NCBI RefSeq assembly: GCF_020564565.1
Contig: NZ_JAJCTD010000001.1
Coordinates: forward strand, 992,001-1,056,000
DNA: 64,000 nucleotides
Source of the DNA: Rhodobacter sp. Har01
GTDB lineage: Bacteria > Pseudomonadota > Alphaproteobacteria > Rhodobacterales > Rhodobacteraceae
Direction of reading: 5' to 3'
Position 1 is the first letter of the stretch. Each line of letters starts with the position of its first letter. This document shows positions 46,473 through 55,420 of this stretch, one piece after another. The position numbers were made by a program, and so were the translations under genes. The notes beneath the pieces were generated by a model. It searched no databases, was not told the DNA's origin, and worked only from the letters and a program-made list of their open reading frames with translations.

Positions 46473-47278
46473 GGCCGGCGCGACCACAGGAACAGCCCGT
46501 GGTCGGCGGCAACAACCTGCATCGCGGGCAGGTCAAGGCACAGGACCCCCCCCGCCTCCCAGGCGATGCCGCCCAGGCCCGCGGCGGCGGCGGCGGCCAC
46601 GGTGGCGGGGCCAAGGGCCGGCAGGTCGATGCGGCGGTCCTGCAAGGGCTTGGGCGCCTTGTAGAGCAGCCCCCTGCCGGCCTGCGCGGGCGGGCGCAGA
46701 CCCGCGGGCAAGCCGGCCACGGTGGCCAGCATGGCATCGGTGCCCGACAGGGTTTCGGTCGCCAGGCACAGGCCCTGCTGCACCACGCAGCCCTGGCCCA
46801 CGTCGACCCGCCCCAGCGCCTCGGCAATCGCGGCGGCGCGGGTGGCGTCCTGCTGGTCGCGGTGGGTCAGCGCCCCGGCATACAGGCCCTCGGGCGGCAC
46901 CAGCGCGGGGGCCACCTCGGCGGCGCCGACCACGGCGAACCCCTCTTCCTCGAACAGCGCGATCACCTCGCGCAGCGTGGCATCGTCGCCCTGCGCCAGC
47001 GACTGCATCAACCGAGGCACGATCTGCGCGGTGGCGGCATCGAACAGCGCCGGGTCCAGACGCGGCCGGCGGACGGCACCGGCAAAGCAGACCTGAGTGA
47101 CCCCGGCGCCATGCAGGGCATTGAAGAACGGATACAGCCGCTCGATCCGGAAGCTCAGATCAGGCGTCAGGGCATCCGGCGGAAACCCGTCCAGCGCGGC
47201 GACAAAGGGGCACTGCGGCAGCGCCGCCACCAGCGCCGCCGGCAAGGCCCCTGCCCCGGCGATCAGCGCCAGCGTCAT
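46469..47278 (-). CDS. lpxI: UDP-2,3-diacylglucosamine diphosphatase LpxI
   Basis: A 269-residue LpxI (DUF1009), the alphaproteobacterial replacement for LpxH, which removes UMP from UDP-diacylglucosamine. Recognised by the start LALIAGAGALPAAL, the central CFAGAVRRP and the C-terminal GDDATLREV...GLDRRIDLP-type region with DRRIDLPALGPATV. The ATG overlaps the lpxA stop (ATGA). The order lpxA-lpxI-lpxB gives consecutive lipid A steps. Confidence 0.94.
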   Translation of the reverse strand: MTLALIAGAGALPAALVAALPQCPFVAALDGFPPDALTPDLSFRIERLYPFFNALHGAGVTQVCFAGAVRRPRLDPALFDAATAQIVPRLMQSLAQGDDATLREVIALFEEEGFAVVGAAEVAPALVPPEGLYAGALTHRDQQDATRAAAIAEALGRVDVGQGCVVQQGLCLATETLSGTDAMLATVAGLPAGLRPPAQAGRGLLYKAPKPLQDRRIDLPALGPATVAAAAAAGLGGIAWEAGGVLCLDLPAMQVVAADHGLFLWSRRP

Positions 47279-48081
47279 TTCGCGCCCTTGGGCGTCAGGA
47301 AGCTGCGACCGCTGTCGGCCAGAATGAACTCGGCCATGTCGCGGACCAGCGGGCTTTCGCTGTCTTCGGTCAGCCGGCGGGCGCGGTCCTGAAAGGTGCC
47401 CTCGCCCTGCGCCAGCGTCTGGTAGGCGGCGCGCAGCGCGGTGATCTCGGCGCGCTCCACGCCACGGCGCTTCAGCCCCACCAGGTTCAGCCCGTCCAAC
47501 TCGCCGCGCGGAGCCTGCACCAGGCCAAAGGGGATGACGTCGTTCGTCACCATGGTGACGGCGCCGATGATCGCCCCCTGCCCGATCCGCACCCACTGGT
47601 GGATGCCCGACAAGCCGCCGACGATCACGTCGTCGCCCAGAACCACATGGCCGGCCACGGCGACGTGGTTGACCAGGATCACCCGGTTGCCGATCTGGGC
47701 ATCATGGCCGACATGGGCGCCGGTCATGATCAGACAGTCGTCGCCCACCCGCGTCACCCCGCCGCCGCCCTCGGTGCCGGTGTTCAGCGTCGCGCCCTCG
47801 CGGATGCGACAGCGGGCGCCGATGACCAGACGGGTCCGCTCGCCCTTGTATTTCAGGTCCTGCGGCACCTCGCCGACACAGGCAAACGGCCAGATCGTGC
47901 AGTCATCGCCGATCTCGGTCCAGCCGGTGACCACGGCATGCGATTTCACCGTGACGCGGGCGCCAAGGCTGACCTCGGGGCCGATCACGGCAAAGGGTCC
48001 GACATAGCAATCCGGCCCGATCGTCGCGCCTTCCTCGACGAAGGCCGAGGGATGGATGACGACGGTGCCGTGAATCCTCAT
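47275..48081 (-). CDS. lpxA: UDP-N-acetylglucosamine acyltransferase LpxA
   Basis: A 268-residue left-handed beta-helix acyltransferase, first step of lipid A synthesis. Hexapeptide repeats run from about residue 8 to 180 (IHPSAFVEEGATIGPDC and so on); the catalytic His lies in GAHVGHDAQIGN, and the sequence VNHVAVAGHV follows. A C-terminal helical domain ends the protein. It begins four bases after fabZ and overlaps lpxI. Confidence 0.96.
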   Translation of the reverse strand: MRIHGTVVIHPSAFVEEGATIGPDCYVGPFAVIGPEVSLGARVTVKSHAVVTGWTEIGDDCTIWPFACVGEVPQDLKYKGERTRLVIGARCRIREGATLNTGTEGGGGVTRVGDDCLIMTGAHVGHDAQIGNRVILVNHVAVAGHVVLGDDVIVGGLSGIHQWVRIGQGAIIGAVTMVTNDVIPFGLVQAPRGELDGLNLVGLKRRGVERAEITALRAAYQTLAQGEGTFQDRARRLTEDSESPLVRDMAEFILADSGRSFLTPKGAK

Positions 48082-48085
48082 CGGC

Positions 48086-48547
48086 TCATGCCTTCGCCAC
48101 GTCGAACATCGCCATGAACGTGGCCTCGCAGGCCAATTCGCCCTCGACCATCGCCCGGCCCTCGAACTTCCACACCCGGCCGCCGCCGCGCAGCGCGCGG
48201 ACATGCAGTTCCAGCACGTCGCCCGGCACCACCTTGCGCCGGAACTTGACGCCGTCGACGCCCATGAAGAAGACCTTGGCGTTCTTGTCCACCAGGTCCA
48301 TCGACAGGCCGACCAGCACACCGCTGGTCTGCGCCATCGCCTCGATGATCATCACGCCGGGAAAGATCGGCATCCCGGGGAAATGCCCGGTGAACTGCGG
48401 CTCGTTGATGGTGACGCATTTCACGCCCACGCATCTTTCGTTCACCACGATGTCCTTGACCTTGTCGATCAACAGGAACGGGTAGCGGTGCGGGATGATC
48501 CGCTGGATCAGGTCAAGATCGGCGGTGCTGACCGACTGGGCGTCCAC
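48086..48547 (-). CDS. fabZ: 3-hydroxyacyl-ACP dehydratase FabZ
   Basis: A 153-residue hot-dog-fold enzyme of type II fatty acid synthesis. Catalytic His55 lies in [11 protein letters not shown] and Glu69 in IIEAMAQ; the [10 protein letters not shown] motif is near residue 19. The GTG at 48547 is chosen because AGAAGGAC stands about eight bases upstream and the product has family length; an upstream open stretch is basic and unlike FabZ. It sits between the Skp-like gene and lpxA and shares the hydroxyacyl-ACP pool with lipid A synthesis. Confidence 0.95.
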   Translation of the reverse strand: MDAQSVSTADLDLIQRIIPHRYPFLLIDKVKDIVVNERCVGVKCVTINEPQFTGHFPGMPIFPGVMIIEAMAQTSGVLVGLSMDLVDKNAKVFFMGVDGVKFRRKVVPGDVLELHVRALRGGGRVWKFEGRAMVEGELACEATFMAMFDVAKA

Positions 48548-48631
48548 GGGACGTGTCCTTCTCTGGGGCCGTGATTTTTTCCCTGCTAGCAACTTGCGAC
48601 GACCGCGGCAAGTTCCGGCGCAGTCGCGAGC

Positions 48632-49348
48632 TCAGGGCGGCGCCGGAGCAGGTCCAGGTGCGGGTCCAGGTGCGGGTCCGGGCGCCAGTTCGGGGCTCGG
48701 TTCGGGGCTCGGTTCGGGCACCGCTTCGGGCGCCGGCAGGCGCACATCCAGCCTCTCGATGGCCATGTCGGTGATATCCAGCGAAGACAGCGACAGCACC
48801 ACCGCCTGATCGGACAGGATCGCCACGGCACCCATCTCGCTCATCAATTCGCCCAGGATCGGAACCGCGGCCTCGAAAAAGGTCTTGCGCTGCTGGTCAA
48901 GCCGGTTGGTGATGTCACGCGACTTGGCGGCCTGGGCGGACCGGATTTCCTCGACCTTGGTGTCGAAAGCGGCGGCAAGCGGCGCGAAATCGGCCGGTGT
49001 CATGGTCTTGCGGCGCTCGGTCAGGTTGCGCTCTTCGGCCTCGAGCGCGGTCTCGATGCGGCGGTTCTCGGCGGCCAGTTCGGCGGTCTCGGCCTCGGCC
49101 CGGGCCAGGGCGGCGCGGCCATAGGCCGAAGCCTGGAACAAGCGGTCCTGGTTCACCGTCACCACCGGCACCGCCAGCGTCGCACCCGGCTCAACCATAC
49201 CGTTTCCCGCCGCAGCTTCGGCCTGAGGTGCGGGATCGTCCTGCGCAGCGGCGGCAGACGGCAGTACAAGGAAAAGTCCCAGACCCGCCAGCGCGATGCT
49301 GCCACAGGCAGCGACAGCGCGGGCGGCCCGGGCGACAGGGACGCCCAT
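48632..49348 (-). CDS. OmpH/Skp-family periplasmic chaperone with Pro-rich tail
   Basis: A 238-residue protein with a signal peptide (cleavage near AAAAQ, about residue 35), a Skp-type core (VVTVNQDRLFQASAYGRAAL, then a long charged coiled coil at about 80-150) and a C-terminal tail (205-238) made of EPSP and GPAP repeats. Skp holds unfolded barrel proteins for BamA. E. coli Skp is about 161 residues and has no such tail. The start shares one base with the bamA stop (TGATG). Confidence 0.85.
   Translation of the reverse strand: MGVPVARAARAVAACGSIALAGLGLFLVLPSAAAAQDDPAPQAEAAAGNGMVEPGATLAVPVVTVNQDRLFQASAYGRAALARAEAETAELAAENRRIETALEAEERNLTERRKTMTPADFAPLAAAFDTKVEEIRSAQAAKSRDITNRLDQQRKTFFEAAVPILGELMSEMGAVAILSDQAVVLSLSSLDITDMAIERLDVRLPAPEAVPEPSPEPSPELAPGPAPGPAPGPAPAPP
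48635..48736 (-). repeat. Coding tandem repeat in the Skp-like tail
   Basis: Imperfect repeats encode EP-SP, EP-SP, EL-AP, then GP-AP four times (last one partial). On the DNA, units of 12 bases such as GGTCCAGGTGCG recur. Slippage-prone but in multiples of three, so length could vary without breaking the frame. Confidence 0.8.
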
Positions 49349-51702
49349 CAGAACCTGGTCGAGACCGTCAGGTCGAAGGTCTGCTCCTTGTCGTAGTCCT
49401 CTTTCTTGACCGCCTTGCTGAAGTTGAACCGCAACGGGCCAACCGGCGTTTTCCACAGGAACGACAGGCCGACGACGACCCGAGGCTTGAAGCCGTCGTC
49501 CACGATCGCACCACCGAAGCCCGCGGTATCGTCCAGGCTCCAGACCGAGCCGACGTCCATGAAGGCGCCGCCGGTGATGCCGTATTCCTCGGGCAGGCCC
49601 AGCGGGAAATCGGCCTCGAGCCGGGCCACGGCAAAGGCGTTGCCCCCCAGCGCGTCCTGGTTGGACGCACCAAGGTCGCGCGGACCAAGGCCCTTGGGTT
49701 CGAAGCCGCGGACCTTGCCGTTGCCGAAGTAGCGGTCGGTCACCCGCGTGCCGACGTCGCCGAACGAATGGATGTAGCCGCCTTCGAAGATGGCGCGGAA
49801 GGTCACTTCCTCGTTGAAGGCCTTGCGCTCGGCCACCGCCAGCAGGCTGGATTCAAGGAACTTGGTGTCGCCGCCAAGGCCGCCGATCTCCTGGCCAAAG
49901 CGCAACAGCAAAGTGGAATCAGGGCTGAGGCCGGTGATCCGGTTGTCGTATTCGTAGCTATAGCCGATCGCGCTGGTCAGCAACACGCCGTCGCCATTGA
50001 CCGCCTCTTCGGCCTGGATGATCGGCGAATCCCCGGTGTAGTCGTACAGTTCTTCCCGCGACAGCCGATAGGTCAGGTCCAGGCTGGACTGTTCGCCCAG
50101 CGGAAAGCCGATGCCGAAGGTGAACCCCGTGCTGGTGGTGCTGAACACCGCATAATCATTGTCCGACGTGCGGTGGTAGGCACCCACGGTGAACTTGAGG
50201 TCGCGCCCGAACAGCGCCGGCTCGGTAAAGCTGAAGGACGAATTCTGCGTGTCGGTGCCCGCGTTCAGGCTCAGCGACAGCGCCTGACCGCGGCCCAGGA
50301 AGTTCGTCTCCGAGAAGCTGATGTTGAACCCGGTGCCGCTGGCCACGCTGTAGCTGACGCCAAAGTTCAGCGAACCCGTGGGCTGTTCGGCGACGTCGAC
50401 GTTGACCACCACCTGGTCGGGGGCGGTGCCCGGCTCGGCATTGACCTGGGCGTCCGAGAAGAAGCCAAGCGCCCGGATTCGTTCCGCCGACTGGCGAATC
50501 TCGCGCGGGTTGAAGGGGTCGCCCTCGACACTGCGGAACTGCCGGCGCACCACCTGGTCCAGCGTGGTGGCGTTGCCCTCGATGTCGATGCGCTCGACGA
50601 AGATGCGTTCGCCGCGGACGATGGCGAATTCGATGTCCACCGCCTGATTGCGGTCGTCGCGGGTGATCCGCGGCTCGACCCGGATGAAGTTCAGACCCTT
50701 CTTCAGGGCCAGGTTCTCCATCCGGGCGATGTTGGCGTCGATCAGCCCCGGATTGTAGGTCTGCCCGGTGCGGATCTTCTGCACCGCCACGAACTCGGCC
50801 GCGTCCAGGCCCTCGACCTCGGACACCGTCGACACGCCGCCGATGGTGTAGGACAGGCCTTCGCTGATGGTGAAGGTGACAAAGGTCGCATCGCGCTCGC
50901 GGCTGACTTCCGCCGTGGCGTCCATCACCTGAAAGTCGATGTATCCGCGCGAGCGGTAGAAATCGGTCAACAGCTGCTTGTCCAGATCCAGCCGCTCGGG
51001 GATGAAGGTGTCGCGCTGGATCAGCGCCCGCAGCGCGCCGGCCTGCTTGGTTTCCAGCACCTGGCGCAGCCGGCGGTCGGAAAACGCCTTGTTGCCGACG
51101 AAGGACAGCCGCTCGATCTCGACCACCTTGCCCTCGGTGATCTCGAACACCAGGTCCACCCGGTTGTCGGCCCGGCGGATGATCTTGGGCTCCACCGTCG
51201 CCGCCATGCGGCCGCGGGCGCGGTAGGCCTCGGCCAGGGTGGCGGCATCCGATTCGGCCGTTGACGGCGAATAGACCCGGCTCGACTGCGACTTCACCAG
51301 CGCGGCCAGTTCCTCGTCCTTGATCCGCTTGTTGCCTTCGAAGCTGATGACGTTGACGAAGGGGTATTCCTTCACCTTGATCACCAGGGTCGAACCCTGC
51401 GGAATCACCTCGACCGTCTCGAACAGGCCCGAGCCGACGATGCGCTGGTAGGCATCGTTCAGCGCCCCGGCCGAGACCTCGGCCCCGCGCTCGATTCCCG
51501 CATAGGCCACGATGGTCGGGGCATCGACGCGCTCATTGCCCTCGACCTTGACCGAGGAGAAGGCGAAGGTCTGCGCGAAGGCCGGCGTGAAGGTCGGGAC
51601 CGAAAGCCCTGCGACACCAAGGAAAACCGTCGTGGCCATCAGGACGGCAGCAGTCCGGGGGCGCGCAATGCGACGCGATTGTCCGAAATTCACCCGATCC
51701 AT
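49348..51702 (-). CDS. bamA: Outer membrane protein assembly factor BamA
   Basis: A 784-residue Omp85 protein. A signal peptide (to about residue 43, ending AFAQ) is followed by POTRA domains (first from FAFSSVKVEGNERVD, about residue 45; five expected up to residue 400) and a C-terminal 16-strand barrel with the VRGFEPKGLGPRD insertion loop and a terminal aromatic strand ending STRF. It inserts beta-barrels into the outer membrane. The ATG at 51702 gives the signal peptide; a TTG 33 bases earlier is not needed. Confidence 0.97.
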   Translation of the reverse strand: MDRVNFGQSRRIARPRTAAVLMATTVFLGVAGLSVPTFTPAFAQTFAFSSVKVEGNERVDAPTIVAYAGIERGAEVSAGALNDAYQRIVGSGLFETVEVIPQGSTLVIKVKEYPFVNVISFEGNKRIKDEELAALVKSQSSRVYSPSTAESDAATLAEAYRARGRMAATVEPKIIRRADNRVDLVFEITEGKVVEIERLSFVGNKAFSDRRLRQVLETKQAGALRALIQRDTFIPERLDLDKQLLTDFYRSRGYIDFQVMDATAEVSRERDATFVTFTISEGLSYTIGGVSTVSEVEGLDAAEFVAVQKIRTGQTYNPGLIDANIARMENLALKKGLNFIRVEPRITRDDRNQAVDIEFAIVRGERIFVERIDIEGNATTLDQVVRRQFRSVEGDPFNPREIRQSAERIRALGFFSDAQVNAEPGTAPDQVVVNVDVAEQPTGSLNFGVSYSVASGTGFNISFSETNFLGRGQALSLSLNAGTDTQNSSFSFTEPALFGRDLKFTVGAYHRTSDNDYAVFSTTSTGFTFGIGFPLGEQSSLDLTYRLSREELYDYTGDSPIIQAEEAVNGDGVLLTSAIGYSYEYDNRITGLSPDSTLLLRFGQEIGGLGGDTKFLESSLLAVAERKAFNEEVTFRAIFEGGYIHSFGDVGTRVTDRYFGNGKVRGFEPKGLGPRDLGASNQDALGGNAFAVARLEADFPLGLPEEYGITGGAFMDVGSVWSLDDTAGFGGAIVDDGFKPRVVVGLSFLWKTPVGPLRFNFSKAVKKEDYDKEQTFDLTVSTRF

Positions 51703-51778
51703 TGCCCAGCCCCACGGTTCTTCTGTCTGAGGCAAGGGTTAGCCCGAAAGCCCAGCCTTGTCAAAAGGCTGCGGTCCT

Positions 51779-51787
51779 TGTGGATAA
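51779..51787 (-). promoter_or_regulatory. DnaA-box match upstream of bamA
   Basis: TGTGGATAA, the exact complement of TTATCCACA, lies 77 bases before the bamA start in the 181-base gap to the small gene upstream. A single box. The rest of the gap (51703-51883) shows nothing else I can assign. Confidence 0.3.
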
Positions 51788-51883
51788 CTTTGCCAGATAT
51801 GGTAGCCGGCCAGTCTCGGAAGCCGTCTCAGGCGCCGTCTCGGGCCCCGCCTGCCCAAGCCGCAAATGGCCCCGCGGACGCGC

Positions 51884-52021
51884 CTAGTGGCCGACGATGG
51901 CGGTGCCCAGAAAGGCCCCGGCCAGCAGGCCCACGATCACGGTCCCGATGGTGAAAAGACGGTCGGCGTTCACCTTGAGCAGCAGCACCACGCCGGGAAA
52001 ACGGTCTTGGACAAGTTGCAT
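51884..52021 (-). CDS. Small membrane peptide between rseP and bamA, 45 aa
   Basis: A 45-residue peptide: a polar start (MQLVQDRFPG), an amphipathic stretch containing Lys and Asp, and a hydrophobic, Gly-rich segment (FTIGTVIVGLLAGAFLGTAIVG) to the end. AGAGG lies eight bases before the ATG. It is in the same direction as rseP (75 bases upstream) and bamA (181 bases downstream), inside the envelope operon. Function unknown; the position suggests a membrane or envelope-assembly accessory, as an inference only. Confidence 0.7.
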   Translation of the reverse strand: MQLVQDRFPGVVLLLKVNADRLFTIGTVIVGLLAGAFLGTAIVGH

Positions 52022-52095
52022 CTCAGCATCCTCTGAATAGCCTTCGGCTAGCGCCGGAATGCGGCAGGACTAAGGCGCCCGGAACCGGGTCGGCA

Positions 52096-53421
52096 TCAGA
52101 CGCAGGTCAGGTCGTTCCACAGCGCGAAAGCCATCAGCGACAGCAGGATCGTCAACCCCGCCATCATCAGCCCGCGCAGGATGCGGTCCGACGGCGGCCG
52201 GCCGGTCACCGCCTCGTAGGCGTAGAACACCAGATGGCCGCCGTCGAGCACCGGGATCGGCAGCAGGTTCAGGATGCCGACGCCCAGGCTCAGCACCGAC
52301 AGCATGGTCACGAAGCTGACCCAGCCGACCTTGGCGGCATCGCCCATGATCTCGGCCATGCCGATCACGCCCGACATGCTGCAGGTGGAAATCTTGCCGG
52401 CGATCATGTGCGCCAGGCCCTGGAAGGTGGTGGTGACCTGCCCCCACATCTGCTCGCCGGTCAGTTTCACGGCCTCCCACGGGCCCGGCGTGCGGGTGGC
52501 CAGGTCGAAGGACAGGCCCGAGGCCAGGCCCATCATCCACTTGGTCTCGAACCCGCTGCCGTCGGGCAACGGAAGGTCGCGGCGGCGGGGCGTCAGGGTC
52601 AGATCGAAGGTCTGTCCCTCGCGCCAGACCGTCAGCGACACCGGCTGGCCGCCCGAGTTGAACACCACGTCCTGCAGGTCGGAAAAGGTGACAAGGTCGC
52701 GCCCGCCGGCGCGCAGGATCACGTCGCCTGCCTCGATGCCGGCGTCGATGGCCGCCGACTTGACCTGCACCGAGGAGACCAGCGCCGGCATCGGGTGCGG
52801 CGCGTCGAGCGTCATCTCCGCACCGTCGCGGCGGATGGTGAAGGCAATAGTCGGAGTGCGCGGCAGGGCCTGGAGGACCTTGTCGAAGGCCTGGGAATCG
52901 GGCGTCGGCGTGCCGTTCAGGGCCAGCACCACATCGCCCTCGCGCAGGGTCTGTGCGGCAGGAATGGGCAACAGCTTGCCCAGCGTCGGCTCTTCGCGCA
53001 CCACGCCGGTGAACAGCAGCAGTCCGCCCAGCACCACGAAGGTCAGCAGGAAATTCGCCACCGGCCCTGCCGCCACGGTCGCGGTGCGCGCCCACAAGGG
53101 CGCCCCGGCCATGGTGTGACGACGCTCTGCGGGCGACAGGCCCGCGGTCTCGGCCCGGCGCACCGAAGAGGCATCGGCGTCGCCCAGGAACTTGACGTAG
53201 CCGCCGAAGGGAATCGCCGCCAGTTGCCACTTGGTGCCGCGCCGGTCGGTGCGCGAAAACAGCACCGGGCCGAAGCCCAGGCTGAACACCTCGGCATGGA
53301 TGCCCGACCAGCGGCCGACAATGTAATGGCCATATTCGTGGATCGCGACGATGATCGACAGCGCGATGATGAAGAAGACAGCGGCCCAGGCCGTGCCCCC
53401 CAGCGCCCCGAGAATTTCCAT
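52096..53421 (-). CDS. rseP: Site-2 protease RseP (RIP metalloprotease)
   Basis: A 441-residue membrane zinc protease. The active site HEYGH (28-32) is in the first span, two PDZ domains follow in the periplasm (about 120-300), and the second metal motif NLLPIPVLDGG is near the C-terminus. It cleaves anti-sigma factors and leftover signal peptides within the membrane. The ATG at 53421 shares one base with the dxr stop (TGATG). Confidence 0.96.
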   Translation of the reverse strand: MEILGALGGTAWAAVFFIIALSIIVAIHEYGHYIVGRWSGIHAEVFSLGFGPVLFSRTDRRGTKWQLAAIPFGGYVKFLGDADASSVRRAETAGLSPAERRHTMAGAPLWARTATVAAGPVANFLLTFVVLGGLLLFTGVVREEPTLGKLLPIPAAQTLREGDVVLALNGTPTPDSQAFDKVLQALPRTPTIAFTIRRDGAEMTLDAPHPMPALVSSVQVKSAAIDAGIEAGDVILRAGGRDLVTFSDLQDVVFNSGGQPVSLTVWREGQTFDLTLTPRRRDLPLPDGSGFETKWMMGLASGLSFDLATRTPGPWEAVKLTGEQMWGQVTTTFQGLAHMIAGKISTCSMSGVIGMAEIMGDAAKVGWVSFVTMLSVLSLGVGILNLLPIPVLDGGHLVFYAYEAVTGRPPSDRILRGLMMAGLTILLSLMAFALWNDLTCV

Positions 53422-54608
53422 CAAGCCCTGCCCTTCGCCCTGCCTGTGGCGGCCTCGGCCGCCCTTGTCCTTGCGAGATGGTCCATCGCAAGGACGTCCT
53501 CAAGGGTGATCGCGGTCTTTTCAAGGCCCGGACCGGCAGAAAGCCGGTCGAGCGTGTCCTCGACCACGCCCGACATGTCCATGAAGCCGATGCTTCCGGC
53601 CAGGAAATGATCCAGCGCGATCTCTTTCGCGGCGTTGAAGGCGGCGCCGGCCAGGCCGCGCAGTCGCATCACTTCGCGGCACAGCCGCAGCGCGGGGTAG
53701 CGGTCGGTGTCCGGGGCGCGGAAGGTCAGTTGCGCCAGTTGCGCCAGGTCCAGCCGGCGCACCGGCAGCTCCAGCCGGTCGGGCCAGTTCAGGGCGAAAC
53801 CGATGGAATGGCGCATGTCGGGCGCGCCCATGTGCGCCATCAGCGCGCCGTCGCGAAAGCCGACCATGGAATGGATGATCGATTCGGGGTGGATGATGAC
53901 CTCGATCCGGTCGGGGTCCACGCCGAAGAACTCGCGCGTCTCGATGACCTCCAGCGCCTTGTTGAACATGCTTGCGCTGTCGATGGTGATCCGCTGCCCC
54001 ATCGACCAGTTGGGATGCGCCAGCGCCTCGGCGACGGTGGCCTTCGCCAGCTTTTCCGTCGGCCAGTCGCGCAGGGCGCCGCCGCTGGCGGTCAGGATGA
54101 TCCGCTCGACCGCCTCCATGGGTTCGGCGGCCAGGGCCTGGAAGATGGCGGAATGCTCGCTGTCCACCGGCAGGATGCGCGCCTGGTGCGCCTTGGCGGT
54201 GGCCAGCAGCAACTGGCCCGCGGTGACCAGCGACTCCTTGTTCGCCAGCGCCAGCGTGGTGCCGTGCTGCAAGGCCCGCATGCCCGGCACCAGCCCCGCC
54301 GCGCCGACGATCGAGGACATGATCCAGTCGGCCGGGCGGTCGGCGGCTTCGGCAATCGCCTGCGGACCCGCGGCGGCCTCGGTTCCGCTGCCGCCGAGGG
54401 CGTCGCGCAGGGCGGGCAGTTGCACCTCGTCGGCGCAGACGGCGATCTCGGCCTTCAGCGACCGGGCAATCTCGGCCAGCCGCGCCACGTTGCGGCCGCC
54501 GGTGACGGCGACCGTCCGGAAGGCGGCAGGGCCGCCGGCGCGGGTGATCAGATCGACGGTCTGTTCGCCGATCGACCCGGTGACGCCAAAGATCGAGATT
54601 CGTCGCAA
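53421..54608 (-). CDS. dxr: 1-deoxy-D-xylulose-5-phosphate reductoisomerase
   Basis: A 395-residue enzyme of the MEP isoprenoid pathway. The NADPH-binding GVTGSIGEQT is at residues 8-17; the metal and substrate site shows VDSEHSAIFQ and NWSMGQRITIDSASMFNK (each in its own loop). It starts at a TTG, since the codon for the first family residue (M-RRISIFG) is TTG and no ATG is near; GGGAG lies about ten bases upstream. It supplies the precursor used by uppS in the same operon. Confidence 0.96.
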   Translation of the reverse strand: MRRISIFGVTGSIGEQTVDLITRAGGPAAFRTVAVTGGRNVARLAEIARSLKAEIAVCADEVQLPALRDALGGSGTEAAAGPQAIAEAADRPADWIMSSIVGAAGLVPGMRALQHGTTLALANKESLVTAGQLLLATAKAHQARILPVDSEHSAIFQALAAEPMEAVERIILTASGGALRDWPTEKLAKATVAEALAHPNWSMGQRITIDSASMFNKALEVIETREFFGVDPDRIEVIIHPESIIHSMVGFRDGALMAHMGAPDMRHSIGFALNWPDRLELPVRRLDLAQLAQLTFRAPDTDRYPALRLCREVMRLRGLAGAAFNAAKEIALDHFLAGSIGFMDMSGVVEDTLDRLSAGPGLEKTAITLEDVLAMDHLARTRAAEAATGRAKGRA

Positions 54609-54610
54609 GG

Positions 54611-55420
54611 TCAGGGTGCTCCCGCCAGGCGTGCCAGGGGCACAAGGGGTTGCATCGCCATGACCAGAAGAACGGCCCCGGTCAACGCGTCAAATCGGTC
54701 CATCACCCCGCCGTGGCCGGGGATCAGCTGAGAGGAATCCTTCACCCCCGACCGCCGCTTGATCCAGCTTTCGCCGACGTCGCCCATCTGGCCGGCGAAG
54801 GCCACGAAGGGCGACAACAGCGGCAGGATCGCCGGGCCGTGGCCGGAAAGCCAGAAGCCAAGCCCGACCAGCGCCGCGCCGATCCAGCCCGCGGCGGTGC
54901 CCGACCAGGTCTTCTTCGGGCTGATCGCCGGCCAGAACTTCGGCCCGCCGATGATGCGGCCCGCGAAGTATCCTGCCACGTCCGAGACGATGACCACCGC
55001 CAGCAGCCACAGCAACGTCGCCGTGCCGGCCTCGTCGCGGATCACGAACAGCCCGTGCCCGGCGACCAGGATCGCCAGCGCAGTCAGGCCCGAGACGACC
55101 GGAAAGATGCGTGGGGTCAGCGCCATGGCCAGCGCCACCGGAGGAAACAGCAGCCAGGCCGGCATGGCGGGCACGCCTTCGTCGATCCCCAGCGCCAGCG
55201 CGCCGGCCAGCCCCAGCGCGAGCGGCAGCCAGGCCCGCCCGCCCTGGCCCGTCATCCGCGCCAGTTCCCAAAGCATCAGGCCGGAAAGGACGGCAACCAG
55301 CGCCAGGAAGACCAGCCCGCCCAGCCAGACATGCACCGCGCCAACCACCGCCAGCACCATCGCCGAGGCAAGCCGGGGGCCAAGGTCCGCCCAGCGGCCC
55401 GGGTCGCGCTGCTGGCTCAC
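54611..55420 (-). CDS. cdsA: Phosphatidate cytidylyltransferase CdsA
   Basis: A 269-residue membrane enzyme that makes CDP-diacylglycerol. About seven spans and the C-terminal signature SWIKRRSGVKDSSQLIPGHGGVMDRFDALTGA (positions about 215-250), with the two Asp ligands of the metal. The GTG at 55420 overlaps the uppS stop by four bases and starts a polar lead before the first span. dxr follows after two bases. Confidence 0.94.
   Translation of the reverse strand: MSQQRDPGRWADLGPRLASAMVLAVVGAVHVWLGGLVFLALVAVLSGLMLWELARMTGQGGRAWLPLALGLAGALALGIDEGVPAMPAWLLFPPVALAMALTPRIFPVVSGLTALAILVAGHGLFVIRDEAGTATLLWLLAVVIVSDVAGYFAGRIIGGPKFWPAISPKKTWSGTAAGWIGAALVGLGFWLSGHGPAILPLLSPFVAFAGQMGDVGESWIKRRSGVKDSSQLIPGHGGVMDRFDALTGAVLLVMAMQPLVPLARLAGAP

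Noticed and set aside
48997..51264. 755-codon plus-strand open frame opposite the Skp-like gene and bamA
   Set aside because: Shadow of bamA; no ribosome binding site or domain.
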